64,000 bases of DNA from Nectonema munidae (lineage: Eukaryota > Nematomorpha > Nectonematoida > Nectonematidae). The first letter of the stretch is position 1; the number at the start of each line of letters is the position of its first letter. Location of the stretch: the NCBI GenBank assembly GCA_030549495.1, contig JAUIRK010000960.1:587501-651500 (forward strand), in the 5' to 3' direction. Below the pieces are notes generated by a model that was not told the origin of the DNA, searched no databases, and worked only from the letters and a program-made list of their open reading frames with translations. Positions 45,005 to 54,483 of this stretch are shown here, one piece after another. The translations under genes and the position numbers were made by a program.

Positions 45005-45475
45005 AGAAAGTATGCAAACGTTGTCTTTACCACTACTATCATATCGATATAGAAGAAACGATATGATTACCGTTTATAACATCATAAACGAAAATATCTT
45101 AGTTAACCATCGAATCTTTCCTCTGTTTTCTTCAAGGATTCAAAGAAAGCATCAGAGTAAGTTTATAAAGAGTCGCCACAAAAAATGCTTTCGAAAAATC
45201 TTTTTCTGTAATAGAATTGTTAATGACTGGAACAGTCTTCCTGCTTATGTTATAAACTCCCCTTCATTAAACGTATTCAAGGAACGCCTGGATAACTTCT
45301 GGAAAAATATGCTGTATGATTAAGTCTTTACTTTTGTATATATTCTTCTTTTCCATATTTAGCAATTATAATGTTTAAACGATTTCTATATGTTTTTTTT
45401 CTTCCACACATTGATGCGATTACCACAAGCAAAATGGCTTTTTTTCGCGTAATAAAATTATGTTATGTTATAGCA
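45005..45475 (+). mobile_element. 5'-truncated LINE, ORF2 C-terminus and 3' end
   Basis: The open stretch 45,012-45,323 encodes the cysteine-free C-terminal tail of a CR1/RTE-like ORF2: LPLLSYRYRRNDMITVYNII, ending in NRIVNDWNSLPAYVINSP and FKERLDNFW. About 150 bp of 3' sequence follows, ending in ttatgttatgttatag, a short pentanucleotide-like tail. The retained frame is intact. It lies about 420 bp downstream of gene A's polyadenylation signal. Confidence 0.8.
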
Positions 45476-45975
45476 TAGATCTGTTGTGTGCAAGTGTAAT
45501 TTCTGCAATCCTATAGTTTCTTTCACTATCACTTTGAAATAATAGGGAATTCTTATAAGGTATTTTTATAGGCATTGAAGCAAAAAATACAGACATGGAT
45601 ATAGGTTTATAAAATCAATGACTCCGCCCTCTAGTTTTCCCAATTAATAACCGCTAAAATTTCATTATTTTCCACAGAACACTTTATCACTCCATCCATC
45701 AAAGTGAAAATTATTCACTATATCATGGAGAAATAACTGATGAAGTCAAAAAATTAATTTTATTTATTGTGTACAAAATTTACAAACGTTCCAGAAGTCA
45801 CAATAAAGAGCTGTGTTCATAAAATATATCCATTGGCCATATGTAATGTGGATGAAATAAAAGACAAATATACATATGAGTTTGTATATGCATGAATACC
45901 TAGATTATATTGGGTGTGGATATGTGGTGTATATGAATATTTAGTAGCCTTTTACGACATTAAGTGTCACAATAG

Positions 45976-46139
45976 CCATTGCGTATGCAGAAATTGACCA
46001 TATGGGGGCAACTTTAAAAAATACTACCATACAAGTTTTGATGCTTTTTGAAAGAGCAAAATCAATAAAGGGAATTTCTGAAGCCATTCTTCAAAGGGGG
46101 GCTAGGCCCAGGCCCCCTCCCCCTCTGGATGCGCTAGTG
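45976..46139. mobile_element. hAT-type MITE with exact 8-bp target duplication
   Basis: The flanks cacaatag (45,968-45,975 and 46,140-46,147) are identical. The left terminus CCATTGCGTATGCAG and the right terminus, read as CACTAGCGCATCCAG on the minus strand, match at 10 of 15 positions. A gggggg and a ggcccaggccccct tract lie near the right end. It is 164 bp and non-coding. Confidence 0.8.
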
Positions 46140-46266
46140 CACAATAGCCTATTTTTAAACCGGTATCTATTGTGACACTGCATGTCGTAGAAGGCGACTA
46201 AACGTTCTTATACACTCAAATTAATATCTATGCTACACTCATATTATCTCTTTAATATCTCTCCTG

Positions 46267-49200
46267 CAGTGGCGGATCCAGAAATTATATGAAGGGGGGG
46301 GGGGGGGGCAAACTTTTCTTTGAAATTTTTTTGAAGTTAAAAAGTACGTCAACTGTAGTATATCACAATAATTATTAGGGTTTCCATCAAAACTCTATTA
46401 TGGAAAAATAGCTATGCTCTATATTGTAATTATATTTTGAGTTATGAAACTTTATAAGCGTGAATATAAAAACTAATATGATGTTCAACAAACTGATGTG
46501 AGCTTTAGTTTTTTATTAAAAAGTACTGAAAAACTTTATAAAGAATTAAATTACATTACATGAAAAATAAAATTTTTGAAAGATGGTAAAATAAAGTGAG
46601 TTTCCCAACAAATTACTTATATATAAAAAAAATAGAAAATTAAATTTTCATTTTTCGTTCTTTAAGAGAGAAAAGCTCAAGTGTTTCTTTCACAATATCT
46701 TCATGATTCATGTCTCGATGATTATAAGCCAATGCCAAACCATTCAAACGATCTTCTCCTGTATTTGAACGCAGATAAGATTTCAATTTTTTGAGTACTG
46801 AAAAAGTGCGCTCAGCTGTTGATGAAGAAACTGGTAAAGTTGCGTAAATAAGTAGAAGTTTGTGAATGTTTGGATAAAATACTTTATCACAAATTTCTAG
46901 AGTGGTAATTGGATCGCGCGGAGCATCTGAAACTGTTTTGGAGAAAAGCTTCCATGTTTGAAACTCCAGTTCTAACTCCTCCAAACTACATTTTATTATT
47001 CCAAAATAAATATCCAATCCACTTTTAACTTCATCAAATTTAACGTTTTTAGCGAATTCTGGTAATAAACCACAGAGAAGACTAACAGTACTAATGTGCT
47101 TTTCAAATCGATCACTGATTTGTGAAATAATAGTATCCAAAAAAGGTAAGAAAATCGAACGTCGATAAAATTCTAATGGAGAGGAAGCTGGAACATTACT
47201 TCTTTTAGTCATTTTATTTGTTATTCTTGCATTACTCAATTGTTCCTCTCCATATAAATTTTGAGCTTTTTCAAAAATTCTACGAAATTGTGTTTCATTG
47301 TTTCTCCACTCTTCTAACTGGTGTTTTATAATTGAAATTTGTTTGACAGCTGAAAAAATATCATTGGAACTAGATTGTAAAAAAAGAGAGATCTCTTTTG
47401 TTACATACATTACATCATTTAATATAACTAATGCGACAACAAACTCAGATTTAGTTAGAGAGTTGAGCAAAGAGTTAGCGTCTGAAGAAGAAGTTGATTT
47501 TTCTTTGCTTATTTTCTCTAGTGTATCAATGACTTCATAATACAAGATGTATGCAGTGTGAACAGATTCATGTTTCTCAATCCAACGAGTTGGACATGGA
47601 ACTTTCATTCTGTATCTTGAAGTTTCATTTTTCGACTCCTTTACAGCTTCTTGCAATTTTTTACTTCTCACAGAACTTGAATTAAAAAACTTCGCTAAAC
47701 TCCCAACTATACCAAAAGTGTTTCGAATTTTTGGAACTTCACTTGCTTTAATCAAAGTAAGGTTGAAAGAATGAGCAGCGCAGTGAACATATATTGCTTG
47801 ATTTCCACAAATACGCCATACTTCTGCTTGTACTCCATTAAAAGCTCCACTCATTGCTGCTGCACCATCATAGCCTTGGCCAACTAAGTTTTTGCAAACT
47901 AAACCACTTCTTTTCAACACATTGATGATTTCACATGCAAGACTTTTTCCACATAACGATTCTGAATTCACGAATTCTAAGAAGCGTTCTACTATTGAGT
48001 GATCTTTCACATATCTTACGCTTATTGAAAGTTGGCTTTTATGTGAAAAATCAGTTGTCTCATCTGCAATAACAGAATAAAACTCCGTTTTCTCAACTTC
48101 ATTAGCTATTTTCCTGCAAATTACTTTTGCAATGCATGATATAATTTCATTTTGTATACTTTTAGAAATGTAAGAAGCATTCAAAGCTGATTTTGAAAGA
48201 TGATTAAATAAACTTGAGTTAGATAAAGAATACAACTGTATCATAGAGCGAAAACAGCCTTCTTCTACGGTTATTTCGTTGATTGTAGTTGGAGCATCTA
48301 ATTGACCATCATCTCTATGTCCTCTGAATGGTAGACCCATTCTACAACATAAAAGAACAATTTCAATTATGCTCTTCATAATCTCTCGATTTTCTCTTTT
48401 AACTTTCATTATGTTAGAATTCAATTGATTATCAACTGAGAGTTCTGGGTTAGAAATTCTTAATTGGAAATTGTGAGCAGCAGTTTTGGCTAATTCATGA
48501 TATTTTGCTTTGTTGTGTTCATATAGATATCCATCTTGACCTGTCAATCTAGCAAAACGTTTGCAGGGTAAATTCGCCAACTGTTTGGCGGAAAGTTTTG
48601 ATGCTCCTACCAAATCAGGCGCAAAAAACACACAAAAAAGGCCTTTAAAATAAATTGAGTATGTCAACCAAGGATATTTGTCAAAACAAAAAGGCGTAAC
48701 TCGCCTAGTTTTGCCATTTTTAAGCGTTTCATGAGGCCAGGATGATGCTTCACCTGCTGGCCGCACCACTTTTTTAAACAAAAAAAGCTTATCGCAGCTG
48801 GGCATTTTTTTAGCTCCACCAGAATATAGAATTGCTCGGGCAATGTCATTTTCTTCAAGCACAGCGTCCATATTGAAATCATTTGAATTTAAAATTTCTT
48901 CATTGTCAAGTTCCTGCTGTATAGGATACTGCACATTGTGATTGGCTTGAAGATTGGATCAAATCATTTTTTGTAAAATAATCTATTATTTTTCTTTTTT
49001 TACATTTGGAAGAACTTTGAGTATTCATCTTGACTAAAACTAAAGAATATTATGAAGTGCTAAATAATATTATGAAGAATATATGAAAAATGAATTAAAA
49101 AACGTATCTGAGCTTAATCAGTTTTTTCATACAACTCGGGATTGCGTAATCCCACAATCTGTCAAACCTAGCTGAATCAATCAGTGTGTGATCAAAACAT

Positions 49201-50040
49201 GCAAAAACCAAACAGATAAAATTAAAATCGTCTAAAACCAAAGTCACAGAGTAAAGTTATTTAAAAATAAGTTTCTTTGAAATTGATCGTAAATATTTGA
49301 TATTAAAATTATTGTTTTTTAAAATTTATATTCATTTTAAAATAATTTCACTTTAAGCAGTTGTGCTTTATGGCTGTCCTTCTAAAGTAATACTTAAGGT
49401 AAATATGTTCGTTCGTGCATGTTTTCATAAATTTTTCATTTTTGAAGGTAAACCTGCTGCATTTTAGAGTTTAAATGCTTTGACTTATTTGTCGAAACAA
49501 CATAATTCTAATTTATTTTTTTATAAAATTTAAAATTATAAGTGTTTTTGCCTTTTGATTAGCGCTGCATAAAAAGGGCTAGAAAAAGCTGGTATGTGTT
49601 ATACTCTAATGACTTCTTTAGCAAAAATAGGAATGACTATAACATATATTTGGAAAATCAAACATAAAAAACTAGAATTCAAACATTTGTCAAATATATA
49701 AAGAAGCATTAATAATGAAATGAAACTGTGAAACAAGAAACTTATTATGGTCAGCTCAATTCTAACGGTGTAGTGGCATGAATATTTGGTAAAAATCGAT
49801 ATATGTCATAAACTCTGTTACAAATTAATTATTTAAAATTAATTAATATTTGTATGTTCTGAATATATCAATTGTCAAATCATAAGTACAAACTGAGATC
49901 ACTTACAATTCACAAGAAAATTCGTAGAAAATTATGACAACAATTTTGGGGATAACAATTTTTTGAAGAATACGTAATATCTGGTCCGGAAACAAACAAG
50001 AGAAAAGAAAGCAAAGCGAGCATATATGAGTGAACAAAAT

Positions 50041-50074
<34 letters not shown>

Positions 50075-50345
50075 AATGATATGAAGAAAGAGCAGAGAAG
50101 GAACAAATAACAAATGTATAAATTCATCATGCAACTTGATAGCTTTTTGTCACATTGGTGCACTTAGTTTGTGAGATGATCGTTAGCAAAAACTAATGTG
50201 ATAATGAAGATGCGTATTATAATGAGTACTTTCAATCTAATATAATAAAAAAACTTAGCAAATTTGTCAGAGTAACTTTGAAATATTTTCATAGGGGGGG
50301 GGGGGGGGCCTGGCCCCGGCGCCCCCCCCTTTGGATCCGCCACTG
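46267..50345 (-). mobile_element. hAT DNA transposon, TTF/ZMYM type, nearly intact
   Basis: Perfect 14-bp terminal inverted repeats (CAGTGGCGGATCCA) lie at 46,267-46,280 and 50,332-50,345. Identical 8-bp target duplications ctctcctg flank it at 46,259-46,266 and 50,346-50,353. It is 4,079 bp long. G-runs lie close inside both ends (46,295-46,308 and 50,294-50,308). The minus-strand transposase occupies the left half and about 1.4 kb of non-coding DNA separates it from the right end. Identical target duplications and a 764-codon open frame suggest recent insertion. It lies between the 3' ends of neuropeptide genes A and B. Confidence 0.95.
46640..48934 (-). CDS. hAT transposase (TTF zinc finger, DUF4371, dimerisation domain)
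   Basis: This is a cut-and-paste transposase. The open frame has 764 codons. Its first codon is GTG at 48,934, and the first in-frame ATG is codon 22 at 48,871. A TTF-type zinc-finger region spans about residues 65-170. The catalytic triad candidates are Asp291 (VIADETTDF), Asp356 (GYDGAAAMSG) and Glu708 (STAERTFS). CPTRW, with its conserved Trp451, and a C-terminal hAT dimerisation domain (about 700-745) are present. Upstream, an ATG at 49,028 opens a second frame typical of the family's basic N-terminus (MNTQSSSKCKKRKIIDYFTK) that joins the main frame only through a one-base shift near 48,935-48,965. So the copy is either lightly broken at its N-terminus, or starts at the internal ATG. Otherwise it looks complete. 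Confidence 0.92.
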   Translation of the reverse strand: MQYPIQQELDNEEILNSNDFNMDAVLEENDIARAILYSGGAKKMPSCDKLFLFKKVVRPAGEASSWPHETLKNGKTRRVTPFCFDKYPWLTYSIYFKGLFCVFFAPDLVGASKLSAKQLANLPCKRFARLTGQDGYLYEHNKAKYHELAKTAAHNFQLRISNPELSVDNQLNSNIMKVKRENREIMKSIIEIVLLCCRMGLPFRGHRDDGQLDAPTTINEITVEEGCFRSMIQLYSLSNSSLFNHLSKSALNASYISKSIQNEIISCIAKVICRKIANEVEKTEFYSVIADETTDFSHKSQLSISVRYVKDHSIVERFLEFVNSESLCGKSLACEIINVLKRSGLVCKNLVGQGYDGAAAMSGAFNGVQAEVWRICGNQAIYVHCAAHSFNLTLIKASEVPKIRNTFGIVGSLAKFFNSSSVRSKKLQEAVKESKNETSRYRMKVPCPTRWIEKHESVHTAYILYYEVIDTLEKISKEKSTSSSDANSLLNSLTKSEFVVALVILNDVMYVTKEISLFLQSSSNDIFSAVKQISIIKHQLEEWRNNETQFRRIFEKAQNLYGEEQLSNARITNKMTKRSNVPASSPLEFYRRSIFLPFLDTIISQISDRFEKHISTVSLLCGLLPEFAKNVKFDEVKSGLDIYFGIIKCSLEELELEFQTWKLFSKTVSDAPRDPITTLEICDKVFYPNIHKLLLIYATLPVSSSTAERTFSVLKKLKSYLRSNTGEDRLNGLALAYNHRDMNHEDIVKETLELFSLKERKMKI

Positions 50346-50510
50346 CTCTCCTGTATTCTATCCATGCCCCATATAATCAATGTATGCATGAATATACAAG
50401 CTCATATATATATATTTGTGTTCCATTCATATTACATATAAGTTATTACAAAGGATTTATTACATAAATCCATATTGTTGGCATATTACTGTAATTTTTA
50501 TCGTCTAATC

Positions 50511-50820
50511 CAGGTATAGGCAAACTTTTTTACCCCTCGATGACTTTATAGAACATTTGTCTCCACATCGACCTCCAACCGACATAGAAATGTTTCATAA
50601 AAACATAAATCAATTTCCAACAATTAAGAGAAAAAATACAAACCAAAAATTTTTCATATATCCTATACTGTCCTAAACAATGGAGATTTATTACTACTAT
50701 AAAGTAAGAATAAAGCATAACACAATTTGGTAAGTTTGGCTATATTATCAAATTTATCGACCCATAAATATCTGTTATCAACCTCCCAGGGGTCGATATC
50801 GACCTATTTGCCAACCCTTG
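50511..50820. mobile_element. hAT-type MITE with exact 8-bp target duplication
   Basis: The flanks gtctaatc (50,503-50,510 and 50,821-50,828) are identical. The left end CAGGTATAGGCAAAC and the right end, on the minus strand CAAGGGTTGGCAAAT, are inverted repeats. The sequence gtcgatatcgacc near the right end is shared with the MITE at 37,184-37,535. It is 310 bp and non-coding. The right target duplication also serves as the left one of the next element. Confidence 0.85.
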
Positions 50821-50858
50821 GTCTAATCCAAGCACGGGCAACCTACTGCCGCCGGACC

Positions 50859-51137
50859 CAGTGCCCGCGCTAAAGCTAAATTTCAAGGGGGGGGGGGGGG
50901 GGGGCTGAAATGGGGCAAAGAAACACATTTGCAAAAAATTTATTTCCTATATTACTTTATATCCTATATTACTTTGGTGAAAAGCATGAAGTACTTCTGT
51001 ATAAAAACCTATAGAAATCTCATATTATACATACACATAGACCGCATTTATATAAGATTATTGTGGGGGGGGGGGCACAGATTAATACAGGAGGGGGGGG
51101 CACGTGCCCCAAAATTATATAGGTAGCGCGGGCACTG
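50859..51137. mobile_element. hAT-type MITE nested inside the preceding hAT
   Basis: The terminal repeats CAGTGCCCGCGCT at 50,859 and AGCGCGGGCACTG ending at 51,137 are exact inverses. The flanks gccggacc (50,851-50,858) and accggacc (51,138-51,145) are 8-bp duplications differing at one base. G-runs lie inside both ends (50,886-50,903 and 51,064-51,074). It is 279 bp and non-coding. The opposite-strand frames crossing it are spurious. Confidence 0.88.
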
Positions 51138-51206
51138 ACCGGACCAAAGCCGGATAGCGAAGGCTTTTCATCCGGCCCTGAGAGATAATTGATTTTAAAA
51201 ACTATT

Positions 51207-51392
51207 GGGATACTATTTGGGAGTACTTATAAATGTGAGCAGCTGTTTACGAAAATGAAATACGCAAAATCAAAAACAAGATAAAGGCTGATAGATTATC
51301 ACCTCGAAAATGACCTAAGAGTAGTCGCCTTCAGCATTCCACGAAATATTGAGACACTGCTGAAGAAAAACGAAACTCAAATTTCGCATTAG
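51207..51392 (+). pseudogene. C-terminal remnant of hAT transposase (GTF2IRD2-like)
   Basis: The frame reads ILFGSTYKCEQLFTKMKYAK, then SKTR, a stop, and RLIDYHLENDLRV, followed by SIPRNIETLLKKNETQISH and a stop. This is the conserved hAT C-terminal dimerisation region (FGSTY.CEQLFS.MK) as found in GTF2IRD2/EPM2AIP1-like transposases. One in-frame stop is present and all upstream catalytic parts are deleted. Confidence 0.85.
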
Positions 51393-51711
51393 AAGGAAGT
51401 TTTGTTTCAAGTTTTCTCATTTGTCATTGTAAAATTAATAAACTGTGCCTTTCAATAAAGTGTTTTTAATAAATAATTTTTCTTTTACTAGTTTTGTATT
51501 CATAACCTTTCTATATAAAGCAAACCATAGACAGATTGATCAATTTTAAGAAATCAGTAGTATAATAAGTGTACTACATATGTTTAGTATATATGAAAGT
51601 ATAAGTGTGTATGCGTACATATTTTGTAAATATATAATTAGAGCTCCAGGTCCTTGCCAGGCTTTGAAAACATGATCTGGCCCACATCTGAACAAAGGTT
51701 GCTCATGCCTG

Positions 51712-52678
51712 GTCTACTCTAATCTTTCACAACAGTGAACATAATATATCAACACATTACTTTACTGTTGTACAATTCTAATATATTATTCGTTTATAAA
51801 GTATATCTACATTTGTGCAATCAGAGGAAGACAGTGAACATTTAAACAAATTTAAAATTTCAAAAATTTGGTGAAGAGTATTTTTTGCAAACTTCTAAAA
51901 ATTTCACCTAAGTATCGTTGAAGTTTTGATAAGTTCTTTTTTTCGTTTTTGTGATTATTTAAAGAAAGTGTTAAAGTCCATGTAAGATGATCGTGGATAA
52001 TTAAAAAAATATTATATACATTGAGTGAGAGAAGGGTGTAGGTTTTTAAAATTTTCTTAGAATTGACTTCTAACCGTTATATGCACTTCAATGCGGTATA
52101 TCCCAGATTTAGACAATAAAATATGTTGAACTCAAGGGGAGTTTATACTCCGAAACTAGTGAGCAAAATCAGCAATAAAGTGTCCAGTTTTTGCAATTTT
52201 TTATATTTGTTATAATTATTTCACCTCAATGGGCATATCTGTCAAAGATTTTGTTTCGAAATTGATAAAGTGTACTATTTTATTGAAGCCAGAAATTAAA
52301 AGTTTGCAATAAACTTAAATTTTTTAAAAACTCGAAAAAAATTGCATATTAACTATCGTTTATGGATTGTATTCTTTTAGCATGAAGATTGTTCAAATTA
52401 TCTTTGAAAAAAATGATAAACAGATGGGATGGAAAAGAGAAAGCTTTGTTAGAGTAAAGACAACACTTTAAAATTTAATAAATGTACTTGCAATTAAATA
52501 ATTTTACAACAATAAAAAGAATGAATTCATCAGAAAGTAGAAAATAGAGGAACAAAATATCACAAAACACTTAAAAACATCAAGTTAAAGATTGGGAACC
52601 ATTTTTAGGAAATAATATCATGCATCAGCTTGAAGTCTTCACCGCCACCACTCATTCATCTTTTCATCGTCATCCACA
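51712..52678. other. AT-rich DNA; probable 3' UTR and downstream flank of gene B
   Basis: No coding domain is seen. Immediately below 52,679 the minus strand continues as a slightly GC-richer stretch (52,620-52,678) that is probably the 3' UTR of gene B. A minus-strand ATTAAA lies near 52,472 and an AATAAA near 52,278; neither can be assigned confidently as the polyadenylation signal. Confidence 0.4.
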
Positions 52679-52723
52679 TCAACCCGCTTGCTTTTGACAT
52701 TTCTCTAATAATTTTTTGCCTTC
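52679..52723 (-). CDS. Terminal coding exon of neuropeptide gene B
   Basis: On the minus strand the exon reads EGKKLLEKCQKQAG and a stop, directly after a pyrimidine-rich acceptor (tttctttttttaag). It aligns with gene A's terminal exon (EAKSIEEACARRK): same phase, same first residue, Lys at position 3, and Cys at position 9. It supplies the second cysteine of the associated peptide. The match was found by looking for this pattern downstream of exon 1, so it should be confirmed with transcripts. Confidence 0.75.
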   Translation of the reverse strand, partial: EGKKLLEKCQKQAG

Positions 52724-54416
52724 CTTAAAAAAAGAAACTTCAAATCCAATGTTTAAATTCCTTACTTAGTGAATTTTCATTCAAACTTAAAGTTAAGAAA
52801 CTTCCATTACTCAAAGACATGTGAATAAGAAGTCTTCGAGATTTATTTGTTCTACCCTTCATTGATTACTTATGTGGATAATAATAGTGCGACGAGCTTT
52901 CATCATTTATGTCTGGTCATGGGATTATTTTTAAATAAACAGTGTGAAATATCAATCTTATTTACACCTGCTTCAACTATTTTCTTACAAGTATTTGCTT
53001 TAGTTAAAGAATTAAATATATTTATTCATTACTTTCAAGATTTTTTTTAAGTTTTTTTAGTTTTTTAAAGTTTTTTAGAGAGATAAAAGGTAGCTTTAAA
53101 TTTCATTAAGAAGTATATAACTCAATAATACTCTATACATATTTTCTGGCGATTTTTGTCGCATGACAGGTTTTAACAGATTTTATTAATTGAAATAATT
53201 GTAAAAAATTTGTTCAAAAGGGAGCCAAGCAAGTAAGATTTCCATGCATTTTGTTTAAGCGTATAATCATCACATTCAAAAAATTTTAAAAAAGACACTG
53301 AAGAATTAAGAAATTTATAATAAAAAAAACTTTCAGCACTCCAACCTTGATTTTTCTACAAAACTTTTTTCAGTTTTTTATAAATAAAAAAGTGTGTATC
53401 TGCTTTTTGCATAAGCACGATGAAAACTACTTATTGGTGTCAAGTGATTTCAATCATATTTGTTATTGTGCTATAATAAAATTTGAATTTTTTTTTCAAA
53501 TATTCACAAAATACACGACTTTTTTATGTTTTATTTTCAATAAAAATTCTTTTATCTATTATTTTTTAATTATATTTAAAGCAAATGATGATTTTTGACA
53601 TTTTTTGATTAAAAAAAAGGCTTATGTCAATCTAGAGGTAAAAGCCGGAAGATCTTTATAAATGAAATCAGAAAACAATGTATATGATAGTAAGGTAGAA
53701 AATATATAAGATAGTATCTTTCAAATTTAAGTAACAATTAAAATGAACAAAAAATAAAATGATCAATAAATTGTTTGTCAAAAAATGTAGGTGACTAATC
53801 AGGATTCATGTATATTAGAATTTTTGAAATACCTCTTAAATTTTTGTTTTCTTATCGGTTTAGCATCCAAGGGAAGAATGATCTTCATAACTGGACATTT
53901 GGTAAAGATAATCACAATCAGGGATCGAACCGAGACGATCTGGATGGAGATCCCACGCTCCCACCTCTAGGCCATCTGCCGACTAATAAATAAGGAATAA
54001 CGGCCTACACCTATTGTTCCTATCTATATTATGCATTTCGTCTAAAGGAATAAGCTTAATAAAATGAAATAATTGTTTGATAGTGACTTGTTCGGTTTTT
54101 GCGTAATTTCATTGGTTAAACTAAAAAATTATTCAAAAAATTTTATCCAAACAAATTAAATAGTTTTCGTATTCCTTCCTTCACGACTAAGGAACACCGA
54201 TTTTTAAATATATATAATGTAGATAATGTAAATGATTACGTTATAATAATTGAGGGTGTGACGTATCCAAATATCCACGCAAGCATCGTTTTTTTGGGAT
54301 GGAGCTGCTCTTTTTCCACTAACTCCTTCCCAATCTCTGGACCAGAAGATCTGAGAGTTTGTACTCCAAACCAAACAACACACCACCAAGATCATTAGAC
54401 ACGATAAAGTTTTCAT
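52679..54416 (-). CDS. AKH/RPCH/ACP-family neuropeptide precursor, gene B
   Basis: This is a paralogue of gene A on the opposite strand, with coding exons 54,416-54,240 and 52,723-52,679 (73 residues). Residues 1-21 are a signal peptide starting MKTLSCLM and ending STNS. Residues 22-33 are QIFWSRDWEGVS, then Gly-Lys-Arg, predicting a pyroglutamyl, amidated dodecapeptide that shares 9 of 12 residues with that of gene A. The associated peptide has Cys46 and, in the terminal exon, Cys68, with 21 residues between them. The intron (1,516 bp) is phase 0 with donor AAC|GTAATC (weak) and acceptor tttcttttttttaag-like|GAA (strong), in the same position as in gene A. A SINE lies in the intron. Trp at position 4, where the family has Phe or Tyr, is unusual. 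The signal, dibasic site and cysteines are all intact, so I regard it as functional. Expression and receptor are unknown. Confidence 0.84.
53852..53983 (-). repeat. tRNA-derived SINE, family 2, in gene B intron
   Basis: On the minus strand it begins gcagatggcctagaggtggg (A-box-like), has the B box cggttcgatccc, and ends with the family tail cttggatgctaaaccgata. It is inserted in the coding intron of gene B in the same orientation as the gene. The open frame at 53,808-53,993 (+) is its antisense shadow. Confidence 0.85.
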
Positions 54417-54483
54417 TTGCTTCCTTAAAGAATTTCAGGTAGAATGGATAACTATAACTCTATAACTATATTTGGTAGAGGGG

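Larger units (their letters stand above)
50829..51711 (+). mobile_element. Internally deleted hAT (GTF2IRD2-like), hosting another MITE
   Basis: The left end CAAGCACGGGCAACC and the right end, on the minus strand CAGGCATGAGCAACC, are inverted repeats. The flanks gtctaatc (50,821-50,828) and gtctactc (51,712-51,719) differ at one base. The sequence after the left end (tactgccgccggacc) resembles the subterminal region of Charlie-like hATs. The element retains only the last part of its transposase (51,207-51,392). A further element (50,859-51,137) is inserted near its left end. Confidence 0.85.

Noticed and set aside
47298-47540. Plus-strand 80-codon frame
   Set aside because: It is antisense to the 764-codon hAT transposase.
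51345-51375. Possible second exon of gene B on the minus strand (acceptor-like tttttcttcag then VSQYFVEC and a stop)
   Set aside because: The region is the plus-strand C-terminal coding part of a hAT transposase (IETLLKKNETQ). The match is an antisense coincidence, and the 52,679-52,723 exon fits the phase and the paralogue far better.
53941-53983. A tRNA gene, suggested by A- and B-box sequences here and at 13,729, 4,725 and 17,409
   Set aside because: Each sits in a longer repeated body, the acceptor stems do not pair, and similar copies recur. These are SINEs.
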